From Rhea pennata (Eukaryota; Chordata; Aves; Rheiformes; Rheidae), in NCBI RefSeq assembly GCF_028389875.1, contig NC_084671.1, positions 3,369,501 through 3,433,500 on the forward strand: a stretch of 64,000 nt of DNA, in the 5' to 3' direction. The notes under the pieces were generated by a model. The model saw only the letters and a list, made by a program, of their open reading frames with translations, searched no databases and was not told the origin of the DNA. A program made the translations under genes and the position numbers. This document shows positions 39,121 to 52,300 of the stretch, piece after piece; within the stretch, counting starts at the first letter, position 1; the number at the start of each line of letters is the position of its first letter.

Positions 39121-39460
39121 CAACCGAATCATTGCTGTTAACGGAGCCGTCGTTCGGAGGTTCTGGACACGTGTGAGGTGTGGAGCGGCTGTGCGGGCAG
39201 GTGACCAGCGAAACGGCGTTAGCTCACTGAGCTGGCAGCAGCTCAGCCGTACCAGCAGGGCAAGCTGGAGCTATCCTGGGAAACACAACGGCTCCGGTAG
39301 GGATGTGCGTGGAGTGGGCGCGCATGCGGGAGGGAGGTTTCTGGGTTCCGAGCCTCGCTCCCCGCGTGCCTCGCGGCGCACGCGGAGCCCGCTGCGAGCG
39401 AGCTGCCCCTGGCAAAGCTGGGGGAGGCCTTCAAACAGCGCTTCGCTCGGGTGAGGCGGT
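39121..39460. other. CpG-dense islet
   Basis: About 34 CpG in 340 bp by hand count, 20 of them in 39301-39460. Five or more frames are open because stops are rare in this composition. One plus frame runs 39301-39504 with no ATG and passes through LPLAKLGEAFKQRFAR just before a 'gtgagg' donor match at 39451. I see no good acceptor for it, so I do not call an exon. Confidence 0.55.
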
Positions 39461-42078
39461 GCCTTGGGGAAGGCACCTTTTGGACTTGCGTTCCTTTATG
39501 CGCCTAAGTGTTGTGCTTTGAATCTAGCCTTCAGAAACATCCTTTGTTTGGCTTCCAATTCTTCAGGTCACTCGCTGTGAATTATTAAAATGTGTGCTAA
39601 AATGTGCAAAGCTCTGGCTAATTATGACGTACTGATTAATTTCAGTAGACAAGTGTGGCAGTTCTAATGAATATTAATAGTTTTTAGGCTGGGAGCTGCT
39701 GGCAAGAGGAACAAGTTTTCTGCATGGATAACGAGTGTGGCAGGATACTACAAGGTTGATCAACATATCCTTGACTTCGCCTGGTGAAGCTTTCAAGTCT
39801 TGTTTGCAGCAGTGACTTCCCCATTACAAAATATAAACTGTGAACAGCTACAAATGAGATATTAATGTCTCTTATTAATTAAAATCACTCTAAAATCACC
39901 ACCAACAGGAACAGAAAGGCAGAATAATTTCTTGTCATGTTTCTATTTGACATTACCTTGGTTAAAGTACTAGGAATAACATGCTACTTATTGAAAGTTA
40001 ACTAATGGGATTTACAATTAAATGACTTTCTGAGAGAACAGCAGATTTATATGGTAATAGGGAACTTATCAGAGATGCAACATCCTCACAAATTCACATA
40101 CATGGGCTGCTCTGTTTGCTAAAAGCTCAGTCTGCAGCTTAAACAAACAGAACAAGCAGCCGGAAAACAAGGAAATTTCCTCCTACCCTGTAGCCGTATT
40201 TTTCTCGTGAGTCGGGCAGCATTGTCAGAGCGCATAGAAGGCTGTGAACACGCACACTTCAGCATGGCCATCAATCAGGGATGCCGCCTCGTCCGTGGCT
40301 AAGTGCCATACAACATTGTAGTGTTAATCAAATGTGGTGATATTAATACAGAAAGTCTTTTTGCAAGCTGACAAGTTGATTACCAGCAAAAAGGAGCTAT
40401 TCTATTAAACTGAAGTGAGGGCCTATGAGAACAGTTTGGGTTTTACCTTCAAGGGTTTTGAAACTCATGACACATAAGGAAGAGCAGCCCCATGTTGCGG
40501 GTGCCTGTGTTGCACGTCGTGGTAAGCTGGTGGCTGCTTGCCCTGTGCTGCTTGCAACTCAGCTCCCATTTCATCACCACCACGCTCCTCACTCTCCTGT
40601 TGAAATGCATTTCCTCACTTTGTCTCATCCTGGCAGGATACTGCTGCGTGTATACAAAGGTGGTGGTTTTTTGATTACTGTCTTCCCCTTTCTGCTTCTG
40701 TTAGCTGTCTAACAAGTGACTTTTTTTTTCCCCCATAAAACCAAGGAATGCCATGGCCCGAGAAGGTGCATGCCACACACAGTACAATGGTTGATGAGGA
40801 AGATGTGGAATGGACGTCCTAAACAGGATGTACTTGTGGAGCTGCAGCAAAGTGGTAATGAACCAAATGCTGGGAGCAAGAAAAAGACAAAGCCCATGGC
40901 TTGGTTATAACATGCTACTCTGGTGTTGTTGCGTTGCATTGGAAGTTTCATAGTTCACTTCACTGTAAAATACTACCAAAAATCAGTAACATAGACAAAT
41001 CATGTAGGCAAATAACCATAAAGACATGTACAAAGATGCTTTGCAATCAAGTCATATCTAATAAGAGAACTGGGTGCTGCACAGGTTATGTGTTTTGAGG
41101 GAACACAGATCAGAATTTGTTTCTTTCTTAATCTGAAGTATGCAGGGCATGACCTTCCCCCTGGCGAGTTTAAGTTCACAAGTAAGCCGTGCAAGGGACA
41201 TGCTGTGTGGATTTGCAGGTGAACCAGAAGGTGACACTAGAGCTTCCTGGGACACCCTTAAAGTTGCTAGCTTGCTGAGGGATTAAAGGAACACGATAGG
41301 CTCTGTCTCATCTATATCTTAATTATGAGAGCCTTTGAGACATTTTTGCTAAAAATCATTAAGTTTATAACCTTGTGAGGTATATAGTCTATGTACTTTT
41401 CAAACAATGAAAACAAATAATATAACTGTGTGTAGTTGGGTCTCAACTCACTTTAACTGGTACTGTGCCTTATGGTAGTTGGATGAAGAAACTTTAGACT
41501 TTAATAAGAGACCAGTCACCTCTTCCAGCCAGGCTCCTCGAGGGACCTTCCTGACAGTCCTTAGTGCCTGTGCTTATTGTGATTCAAAGTATTTTTTTAT
41601 TGGGTTATTTGTCTTTAAAGTATGCTTGTTTAAATCTCTTTGCTTATGCGTATTATTTTGGGAGCATTGTTCACCAATCCAGGCAGCATGTTTAGCAATC
41701 CTTATTTTCGAGTTGTAGCAAGGAGGAGGTGATCCTTTTTGCTAGGTGTTGTGACTGCCTGAAACTTAGATTTAGCTGATTGTGTCTACCGTTGTTCACA
41801 TGAACTTCTTCAGGAAAAACTCTTCTGTGTTTGCAGGCACTGATTAAGGTATTGGAAAGTATGGCCCTATATAGTCTTTGTAAGAAATCATACTGAAAAG
41901 AAAAACCAGGGAAAAGAATCAAAAGCAGGGGGAAACCACATTTTGGTTTGGGGGTCTCTTTTGAGGTGGATAGTTCTTGGAACCCTCTTTCCCAGGTCAG
42001 CAAGAGAGAAATAAAACTTAGATTTTACCTCTGAGAATGAGCAAGAGAAAAACTAGCCTACAATTTTTCCTAGTTTAG
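39461..42078. other. Non-coding, nothing identified
   Basis: AT-leaning with short overlapping open frames and no recognised repeat or RNA. Confidence 0.5.
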
Positions 42079-42155
42079 GAAGGCAGTGTTTGAAGAGTCC
42101 CTGGCAGTAGTAGTAAGGTTTATGGTAGAGGAGAAGTATGAAAGAATAACTTCAG
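42079..42155 (+). other. Candidate internal exon, unverified
   Basis: A 77-nt segment after a very good acceptor ('caatttttcctagtttag') and before a consensus donor ('gtaagaaag'). The single open frame is entered with one base and left with one; it reads KAVFEESLAVVVRFMVEEKY then ERITS, an amphipathic, coding-like composition with acidic and basic residues. Both other frames stop. The same frame continues past the donor with fewer stops than expected to about 42680 (five internal stops in about 200 codons), so a decayed longer frame is an alternative. No family is recognised. Confidence 0.22.
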
Positions 42156-44590
42156 GTAAGAAAGTGAAACAGAAATGGGGCCATAAAAATGGTGAATGGA
42201 TGCCTGGGTGGTGAGTTGAAGAGAGAGAAGACTGTATTAGGTACAGACACGTAAGAAAGGGAAATAACTGTGTTAGCATATATATCTGTGATAAATCTTG
42301 GCTTGTGAGGAGGGTGGCAGGTCTGCTGATGGGATGAGGTTCTGCCTGCCACCTTCTGCAGCATTTATGCAATGGATTATACCCTTTGCTAAGTAAAGCA
42401 GAGGTGTTCAGTTCCCCAGGCCTTTGCTTTGTGTGGCTTCATATCCTCTGAGATCAGCTTTTCCCTTTCTTCTTCCATGGCTTCTGTGTGGAACTATAAA
42501 CTAGGCTTGAATGTGACCACTGTGTACTGTGATACCGACAAGCCATAGGAATCTCTCTGAAAAAGTGTCCCAACTGTTACACTTGTGAAATGGTCGAAAG
42601 TGGTGAATTTGGCCAGGGAGAAACTGGGAATGGTCACATTGGTTTTAAAGCTTTTTGGAGAAGACAGGAGAAGATGTAATCTCCCCAATCAACTCCAGCC
42701 TAGAATAGGTAACTGCTGGCTTTCAGTTCTTGGAGGTCTTGCAACCCAAACATAGAGATGATTAACAGCAGTGCTCAACCTGGTTTCCTTGGTGAACACT
42801 CAAGAAATAGCTGAAGTCCATTTGAATTAATTTTTGTCAGAAACTTGTTTAAAAATCTATTGCAATTTGTTAATTTTAAAGTGTAAGATGGTGTTTAAGT
42901 AAGGGAGCTTGTGCTTGTGACTAGTTCTTTCTTTTCAAACTCAAAAAGATTTTATCTGCAACTCCTTGTCTTGACCTTTGTAATACAGTTACTTGTATGT
43001 CAAGTAAATGCTGGAGTTGTTGTGAGATGCACAGTCATATGAAGGCTCTAATTCTTTCATTGGTGTAATGCAATGGAAAGGTGTGCAATTGAAAAAGATG
43101 GAAATGCCCTTACCTGAACCTGCAAATTTCTTCTCCAAAGAATAAGCTTTAATTGCATAAAATCATACGAGGGAGGCTCGGTCAGATAGTATCATTGTTC
43201 TTTTCTCATAATTTTTGTGTGTATTGGTATAACCCCGCTGAAGTCAACAGAATTATGTAAATGTAGCTGGCGAGCAGCCCAATATAGTGTTTAAAGCATC
43301 TGCTTTAATAGTTAACTGCCATATTCTAAAGCAAAAATAATACTATTGACCACAAAAGCTGTTCTTTCAGGAAAAGAAACACATGAAATTATATTAGAGA
43401 AAATTTAATTAAATCATCAGAAAACTTTACAAGCATTCTAATCTCAGATCAATCAATTCATTTCTAAAATTGTCTATAAATCTCTTCAGTAGTCAATTTT
43501 ATAATTACTAGAAGGCAAAATAAAAAAATGAATGAGAAAGTAAAACAGGTAGAGGATTTTTTTTTGTCTTAAAACAGAAAGCTGACCATGAATTTCATTA
43601 ATTCAACTTAGTATCCGTTCCTTGACGTTCACTGTAAGAACTTAACATTCATCTACAGTGATAAAGTGTACAGAACTGGGGAAAGGGGAAAAAAAAGGAC
43701 AGTTAGACCTGTCCTTATAATGTATGTGAAACATACTGTGACCCATCATTATGTTTTACGACAGCAAGAGAGCTGATACAGGAGGATCCAGCCTCATGGA
43801 CATAGTTATGTTCCAGAACATCATTTCTTGAGTGTAAAACAACTGGTATTACTCCAATTTCCACGGCTAAAATTTAGTGTGTTCCTCTGTTTTTAAGCTG
43901 AGATGGAATCAGGGAATTGAAACAAATGATACAGTTTTGCATATTTGTCAGAAAGTAGCTTTCTCCATTAAAGAATATGCTTTCTATAAAGATGTTTTAC
44001 AGTCTTACAAACAGCATCTTAAATCTACAAAATGTGCTGCCTTACATTATTGTAGTGAGACTTATCATAAAAGAACATTTTGACTAACTTTCTTACCTCT
44101 TTTAGGCTTTGCCCTTTTGATTTGCTGAGTTTTTGTTGGAGCACCTACGTTTGTTTGGTGCAACAAATCAAATTCCTTAGACTAAAAAGTTAATACCATG
44201 TTTTTTACCACAGAAAAGTTTGTATTTCTTTTCCTACCTGAACATCATAGTATCGGTTTGTATATAATTTCTGTTAATTTAAAAGGATGTCCTTATATGT
44301 ACAGAGAACGGAGATGAGACCTACCTGCTCGTATGAATGATATATAATGATAAACCAACTTATTCTTAGCAGCCTGGATTTATTAAATTCATACCTGAAT
44401 CAATATTCAACAAGAATATCAGCTTGAAAAGCATATGCAGAGTTTTCCAAGCAAGTACAAACAACCAGTGCAAAAACCCATATACCAAATGGTCTTGTGA
44501 AATCCAGACATCACCTTTGTTAGAGAATAAAAATTGGTTAACACCTATAAAGTAGCTTAAGGTATTCATTTCCCTCTGTTTTCCTATCAG
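42156..44590. other. Non-coding, low stop density at left end
   Basis: 42156-42680 has reduced plus-strand stop density (see findings). The remainder is AT-rich and featureless. Confidence 0.45.
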
Positions 44591-44627
44591 GATGGAACTG
44601 CTAATCATTTGTAGGTTTGTTGTGAAG
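44591..44627 (+). other. Candidate 37-nt microexon, unverified
   Basis: The acceptor 'tccctctgttttcctatcag' and the donor 'gtaaac' flank 37 nt. One frame is open (MELLIICRFVVK, entered with one base, leaving phase 0). It is not phase-compatible with the candidate at 42079-42155. Weak. Confidence 0.08.
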
Positions 44628-44879
44628 GTAAACAAACCTTATTGCTTTTGACATTTCAGTTTTGGAATGTTTTTATGGGTTAGTCTTCATTGAGACTGGT
44701 GGATGCTACAGCTGCCTTTTAGTACCGATAAGTGTGAGATGCAATTAAGCTTTCTATGGAAGCAGATGGATGAAACAGTAGCTTCCATCCAAAAAATGCT
44801 GTCGCGTGTCACAGCTTAAAGTAATATATGAAAGGCAGCACAGGCAGGGGAATTTTTCTGTGTTTTACTAGCTGGCAGG

Positions 44880-45065
44880 GTGGTGTCTGCCTCGGAAGGA
44901 GCCAGCTAACAGCGGGAGCCGGCAGGATCGGGGTGTCCGCAGGAGAGCGCCCGTTCTCCGGGGCGCAGCTCGCAGGCAGCTTCGGAGAGGCGAGGAGCGG
45001 CTGATCTCTGCTGGACTGAAGGGCGTCGGGGCTAATGGGCGTTCGCACAGACTCGCAGATCGATT
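44880..45065. other. CpG-dense islet
   Basis: About 19 CpG in 185 bp by hand count, flanked by AT-rich DNA. Long open frames on the minus strand across it are explained by composition. Confidence 0.5.
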
Positions 45066-45412
45066 CCTTGTGACTGAAACAAACTGTCTGCTGCAAATGT
45101 TTTTTACTAAAAGCTTGAGGCACAAAGCAGCAGTAAGAGACTAAATTTCTTAGCATGCTAAGTCTCCTGTTTTAATTGAAAGAATACCCCTTTTAATTTA
45201 CCCTCTGGTATATGATGAAGGTTCGTGTCTAACTCCTGCAAATTACAGTCAGTCTCCCTCCCAGGAAGAGAACCCACCCTGAGGAGGTGATGGCTATTCT
45301 GGCAATTTTTTCTTACTCGTTAAAAAAAAGTCACAGTCCTTTCTGGTAGTTTGAATTGAAACCTGAACATTTGGATTTAATGAAAGTGGTATTACTTGAA
45401 ATAGAATGACTT

Positions 45413-45420
45413 AAAAAAAA

Positions 45421-45451
<31 letters not shown>

Positions 45452-45456
45452 TTCCC
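45413..45456. repeat. A homopolymer (25) plus GAAAA units
   Basis: 25 A (45413-45437), then three imperfect gaaaa units. No retrocopy was recognised upstream. Confidence 0.85.
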
Positions 45457-45509
45457 GAGCAAATCAGTGAGTTATGTTCTTTACGTTTTTTCATGTTTCT
45501 TATCATTAG

Positions 45510-45655
45510 CCGGCGGTAAGGTCTGAAATGAAACGTGTTCTCATCAGTCTTGCTCTGACAGGCCGCTTTTATCCTTGGCGGCCGGCACTCGCGCGCAATA
45601 GATCAGCGGGGGGAGCCTGACACTTCCATCGCGTTGGCCGGCACGCCTGTTGAAG
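45510..45655. other. CpG-dense islet
   Basis: About 14 CpG in 145 bp, including the cluster around 'cggccggcactcgcgcg' near 45579. Confidence 0.45.
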
Positions 45656-46169
45656 CAGTGTCTGCCCCAGTCACAAAAATCATACACTAAAATTACGCTG
45701 GGAGTACTGATTCTTAGAGTTCACTGGGAAGATTATTGAGCAATGTTCTGCTCTTCACCTTTGCAAGGAAATCCCATCGCTGTTTGGAAAGTGGGACAGT
45801 AAGCAATAAGCATGCACCTTTGTTTATGTGACACCGAGAAAAGGATGATAAATTGCTACTTTATTTTGGCTTAAAAGAATGAAAACAGCAGTGATGACAT
45901 CATCCCTCTTTTTGGAGGTGATTAACAAAAAGAGGAGCTTTGCTTGATGAAATGGAACATTTCTGCTGATGATTCTCAGCTAGGAGATGATTTCAGGTTA
46001 TCATCTCTTCATTCCTACCAATTTATTTTCTTCTTTGCACAGGGAAAGTCAAACCCAGGGACTGCGGTGTTTTCCCACCTGTCCTTCTCTGCTCTCCCTC
46101 CGGTGGGTCAGTGCACTCACTGGCGTGTATCCCTTCCACCAGAGAAAAGCAGTGATTAGGAGGCAGCTG

Positions 46170-46392
46170 GGGGGGAACGTCCGTGCCGGAGCCATGGACC
46201 CGAGTCAGCTCTCCCGGCCGTCCCGGGAGCCGGTCGGGCCCTGACGCCCTGCCGCAGGGGACCCAGGGCTGGCGCTGGCCGCGTGCCCGGCGAGCGCTCC
46301 GGCTCCGCAGGCAGCCGGGGGAACGGGGTGCCCGCGCCGCTGCCAGCCCCCGGCGCTCTCAGCACACCAGCGGAGTCGGGAGCCTGGCGTTG
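46170..46392. other. CpG-dense islet
   Basis: About 29 CpG in 222 bp by hand count, among the densest in the window. It includes an ATG in good context ('gagccatgg' near 46193) opening a 16-codon frame that stops at 46241-46243. It meets a visual CpG-island standard and could be promoter-like; no flanking exon is established. Confidence 0.55.
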
Positions 46393-49300
46393 CACTGGGT
46401 TATTTCTGGCCCTATTCAGCGTTTCTTTTGTTTCTGTCAGGCAAAGTTCCTGCCGAAGACAATGGGAATTTTATCTCACCGAGGAATGCTAAATAGGGCC
46501 TGCAATGAGTAAACTGAAGCAATCTTTTCATTCCAGAGGACGCAACTGGTATTATTAGAAATAGAAAGGGGTCTTCAATCAAATGCTTAGTTTAAAGAAA
46601 AAAATCTTTTAAAAATATTAATACTTATTTCTATCACTTATTATAGGTTTCTCTGCCATATTGTGTGCAGCAGGGGTCCTTGAAATCCCCATCACTACCC
46701 TCGGGATCTGCTGAAGTCATTGCCACACGGGCTGGTTGGAGCACCCTTGCAGATATTTGCTGACAAACCTTCTCAGTATAATCCTTTATTATCTAACCAC
46801 AGTCAAGAGCCTACTTCACATGAAATATTTTCTGCTACAGATGGCAAAGCCTGAGACTGAGCCAACAACAGTGTAAAAATACATTTATATCAGTGCAGAA
46901 GCCCTCAGCCAGACAACATGCCCGCGCTATTTGTCATGTGCAAGAGGTATGATCAATAATGTTTAAAATTCATTAGAGAACTACACGGACAAAAGTGGTT
47001 CTGTGTCTTATTAAAACATCCTAATCATATTGAGCATACTAGGAATGTTTGTGTGCGCAGAACAAAGAGAAAGTAGATAGTAAACTGTGGTTTAGCTTAT
47101 CGATTGCTTTGCATCCCCAAAGGTTCATCAGATGTTCTTGGTAGTTTATTACTTTTTATACATTTTGTACTATTATATTTTAATGGCTTTCCTTCCTCCC
47201 GCTAAAAAAAGTCTTGCGATTACAGATTTGTCATTTTCTTCTTCTTCCTTCCAAGTTTGGTTGATTTAGAAAATTAAAATGGTCATTTCCTTTCTACTGT
47301 TTGTTCTTCTCTGGAGATGATAGCCATGCTCAGAGCTCCTCTGAGTGTAGACGAGGCATGGAGGCAGGAGTGAGCAGCAGCTTCGGGGCGTTACCCTCCC
47401 TGCGTGGCCCAAAGGAACAATTATAGCTAGAAGCTTAGATTTTACAAAGGTAACCAGAATGTTGAGAAAGTAACTTTGCATAATTAGAAAAAAGTGCTGA
47501 ACTTTTCATATTGACATAGCAGTTTATGATAATATAACTGATTTGATGAAAAAGAGAGAGGGAGAGTATTGTGCATATAAAGCTAAAATATCCATCATGG
47601 GTGTAGGAACAGGCAAACAACCATATTGATTCTTGACCAAAAAACATTCTAATACGAAGTGCGTGAAATGTGTTATTTGCATAACAAAAATGAAATATTG
47701 GACAGGTAGCTAAAATAGCATACATTGCACCAGGAAACTTTCATTCTGACTTGTGTCATTTCTAATTTTGCTCAGGATTTATGCAATGGACTGGCATAAC
47801 TCCCCAACAGTAACAGGCTGTGTGTAAAAAATAAAGTTGTGCAGGATAGTCCACCAGTTCTTTTACTCAAGAAGAGGCATTTTATTGAACAAAGTCCATC
47901 AAGGAAAAAGGAAAGAGAGACTGCACTATTTAACAGCTTCCAGAAAATGCAGTGTTAATTGACAACAAAGAAAACATCACAGGGATGAAACCATAAAAGC
48001 TCAGAAGCAGCCTCTGCAATGTAAGTATTCACTTAAAATGTTACACTCCGTGTGTGAAGCCTGCCTGCCATACCGTGGAGCCTCGCGTGGTGCAGCCGTA
48101 CGAAAGAAGCCTCCTTGTGCCGATGCTTGACAGAAGAAACAGCAGCTCTCCCAGTAAATGGCAAGGTTGCCTAGGGGCTACAGCGATCAGGTGAAGAAGG
48201 GTTATTCTGATATGCTATAGGCTGACTCTTGATAAATGTCAAGCAGAAGGGCTAAGATTGTCCAAGTATAAGTACTTACATTTGTGCTAGATCACGTTTT
48301 AAGAAAGGTCTGGGAGTTATTGAACACTCTGTACTTTTGAAAGTTTTATTTTTAGCACATGGATACTAGAACTTGTTGGTTGACTTCTCAGCAGAGAATA
48401 CATTTCTGATGAAACGTAGTTTTTCCTTAGTTTTTCCATTACAAAAATCAAAATAAAGCATAGACTGAAGCACTTTGTCTGCATACTTCTCTAAACACTG
48501 AGCTGCATCTACTAGAAGGCCGCAGATCTTCAGGAGAGCTGGGGCTTTGGTGTGTTGTCCCTCTGCTCTCCCGTGGTTCAGACTTGTCTCTCATGGATGT
48601 CTTTGGCTGGGTGACTGTTAGAGCGGAGATGCCTGGCTTTAGTGCCTGAGCCAAGTAAACTGTCTTCTGGGGAGAAATGAGGATATGGCAAACCATAATC
48701 ATGTGGTTTAGCAGTTATAGCTAAGCATTAAGCTGCCTGGCCATGAAAGATATCAGTGTTTTAATTTTTCATGCTGATTTGAGATTGATACATTTTTCAG
48801 TATTAGACTATGTTCCAAGACTGAACCTGAGGGATTTTTTTGTTCCATTTTCTTCTGAAAAAATTTTAAAATGTTATCTCAGGTATGGAAAGAGGTCACT
48901 CAAATTCCCTGACTTGTGCCCCTATTTCACAGAGATTATAATTAAAATAAATCACCAAAATCCCTTATGTTCTTTTCCTTTGAGATTAAGCCTCCAGGTG
49001 AAAATACCTCAGAAATCACACGGTCAATATGTAGGCATCAGTTCATACTCTATTACAATATATTACAGCCTTACGTTTTTCTTATTGAAAGTCTGGCAAT
49101 TCTACTTTTTTCTATCAGCGTGGCTTACTTGGAAAGTAATAACTGAAGCAAAATAATACAAGCCTTGCTTGTATTGTTCATGTTGCTTGTATATGTTCAA
49201 CTAATACATTGTTTTCTATTTTTTTTTTCTTTTCAAACCTCCCATTATCTTTACTACTGGAACCATACTTATTGTCTCAAACTCAGAAAATGCCAGGGAG

Positions 49301-52300
49301 CACCATGCCTAAAGAGTGGTTAGCGGTCTGGTGAGGTGCTTGGGTATGATGGTGAGGAAGCGGCCCAAAAAAGGACCAGTGGGCCAGAAAGCGGTTTTAT
49401 TTCCTTCAGCTATTGCAATCAGTGTTATGAAAGATATCACCTTTCCCCACATCCCTGGCATAGGGTGGCTAAGGAGGCTCCAGAGGAAGTTTGCTCTCAC
49501 TGTCAGCCGCTAGCTTAGGCTGGCAGAGCAGTGGATTTTGTATGTTGACATGACTTGTGGGGCTGCAGCTTTCCAGCCTGGGCTATATGGGGTCAGTATG
49601 GAACAGAGGTGGAAAAAAAACTTAATGGGTCTCTGTTAATTTGGAAAGATCTATAGTTCTTCAGTATTTTACAGAGTCTGTGTTTAAGAGTTGCTGTTCT
49701 TAAGCCTCTGTCCTTTCTGGTCTGATTATCACTGCTGTGGTTAATCTAGAAGACAGAAAGACGACAGTTTTATAGGAATTTCGGAGGTAACAAGAGCAAT
49801 AGGCAACTATGAGACTGGGGAACCCCTCAGAGTGATGGCTCGCACAACGGCCATGGAAAAGGAGGGGGCTCAGGCAGCCGGACTGAGACAAGGAGCCCAG
49901 CTGGGAGACCAGAGCTGCTTCCAGCAGACCTGCGCGTGGTTGTTGGTAAACTGGTGTCTCTCTATATCAATGCATAGCAATAATATAAAAATCCTAGTAA
50001 TAGGAAAAATTGCAATGTCAGTTTCTGTGATATTACAAATCCATATATCATTTTTAGAACGCCCTTATATAAAAGCAATAGTATTATTCATTTTCACATT
50101 TCATGTAAAATTGGTGCCTTGCATCTCTAAATGTAAGATGCTGTATTCTGTTGTCTTGGATTAACATGAAACAATGTAGTTTCATATTTATGCACAAGAA
50201 GCTTCTATAAACCAAAAATTCTTGTTTGATGGAAGATTAAAATATGGAAAATATGTTTTGCCTTAACTTTTTCACCAATTTCTTAGTTACTAGGTAACTA
50301 AGATATCAGGGTAGATAGAAAAGCCCTCTAAAAAAAGAGACAGCACTGAAGTATTGTCTGCTTAACATAATGCTCATAATATTCCCTCTGCTGAAGTCTT
50401 TTGTGTGGCTAATAAATATTTAATGAACAATGGTCTATCTGATAACAAGATAGTAGTAACTCCAGAGAAGCTCTGTTGGACTTCAGCTGCTGACAAGAGC
50501 TGGAATTTGTCTTAACATATCATCGGGAAGAGTTGCTTTTATTTTCTTTTTGATCCATGTGCATGGCTATGCTGCATGTGCTGGTGCATTTTAGCAAAAC
50601 AACATTAAAATATAAGTCACAATTTAAATCAGCTATCAAATATGAGCTACAATGATTTCAGGTTCTATGGGGTCTTTTACTTCATCTTAAACTTCATCAG
50701 CTATCTATTCATTGATCCTTTTTTGGGGACTTCTCTTAGTACATTTTACTGTCATCATTTTTGTTTAATTTTTCTCTTCTTCTGTGACTCCCCCACCTCC
50801 ACCAGCCTTGGCTGTTATGCAAATGTTTAATCTTTCAAAGCTACTAACCTTTCAGCAAAAGATTCAACCCTGGGAAGTGAGGCATGGAAGTTATGGCCAT
50901 GAATCAGAAGCCAGGATTTAGTTCCTCCTGCAATTGTCACCTCTTGACCACGGGCAGAGCAGACGGGCCAAATGCCTGCATCTCTCATGTGGGCATCTAA
51001 ACAGAGAAAGTTCATAGAGCTCCTTTCCAAACAATGCACTCCTGTTACTTATGATAGTATAAACCTTCATATACAAACTTGTATATGTTTAAATTGCTCT
51101 GGTGGGAGCAAACCACCATTGAGCCAAAATATTAGCATTGAGAAGAATTTGGCTTCTATTTAAGTGCCTCCATGAAAAAGCTGGATTTAAGCACATAGTT
51201 GAATTGAGCTGATTGAAATGCACAGCTCTGTAATTTAGGTGAGTAGAAGCAAATTAACTAGATGCAAACAGAATGCATATGTGTTTTAAGTTTGATCCTT
51301 AATGGTCTGTGATAATGTCCTTCACATTTCGGGGTGAATTCTTCAATGCTTTGATGAAAATGGGTGTTTTGTGTCTTCTGTAGAGCAAGAATCCCATCCT
51401 AGGACTGCTGCTTGTATAAGTCAGTGAAACTATATAAAGAAATCAGTGAAAAGCTGTGGTCATACAGATTCAGGTCTAAGTTTATCTATTTTTAAGACCA
51501 GATTATGGCTGTCTTTTCCATAATCTGGGCTATAAATTTCAGCCAGCCATTTTGATATCAGATATTTGCATTATAGTGACTGGGCAGCTGAAGATTTTTT
51601 AACTTCTTGATAGACTTAGCTTTAAGTAATGTCTAAAACTATGTTTGTTTGTTTAAGAAACCAGTCCAAGAAGAATGATACAATGGACTGACAACAGTGA
51701 GGAGTATTACAAAAATATTACCGTTAATTATTTGTATTACGCCTTCTTTGGTTTGATTGTTTAGCAGTTACCTCTATTTTATATCTTTGTTTACTTTCTA
51801 AAGCCGCTTGTAAATAAAGCCCATTGGGGCAACCCCGCAAGGAGACAGCTTGGGGATTTGTATTGCCCGCAGTGGGTAGAAGTGCTCACTGTTTTTCTAA
51901 TGATAATTCATGAATTATACATCACTTATAACCTAAACTGTAGAAAATAATGCACATGTAGTAAATCTTAGTGAAAAAAGTCAATATGACATGCATCAAT
52001 TGGAGGACTTTTAGGGATCAACATAAAATTAATGGTGACTTTGAGAAACAGGATGTTTAATTTACTACATAGTTCAGCACTGATTGTCATGTTTGAAACA
52101 GGTGTGGATTACTCTAATCTGAAATTATAGTAATTGGAGTTAGACAAAGAATATTATGTATAAGAAACCAACCGCATTTCCATCTCTATTCCAGATTTTG
52201 TGAGTGCTGCCTGTTGGCTTACTGGACAGAAAAGAAAATAGACTTACGTTCAAACCTTTTGGGGGTCCATCTCCTAGTGTTTGTTACTGTGTCCTGAGTA

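Noticed and set aside
48743..49156. Plus-strand open frame of 137 codons in AT-rich DNA
   Set aside because: Dominated by Ile, Phe, Leu, Ser and Lys, as translated AT-rich non-coding DNA gives; no motif.
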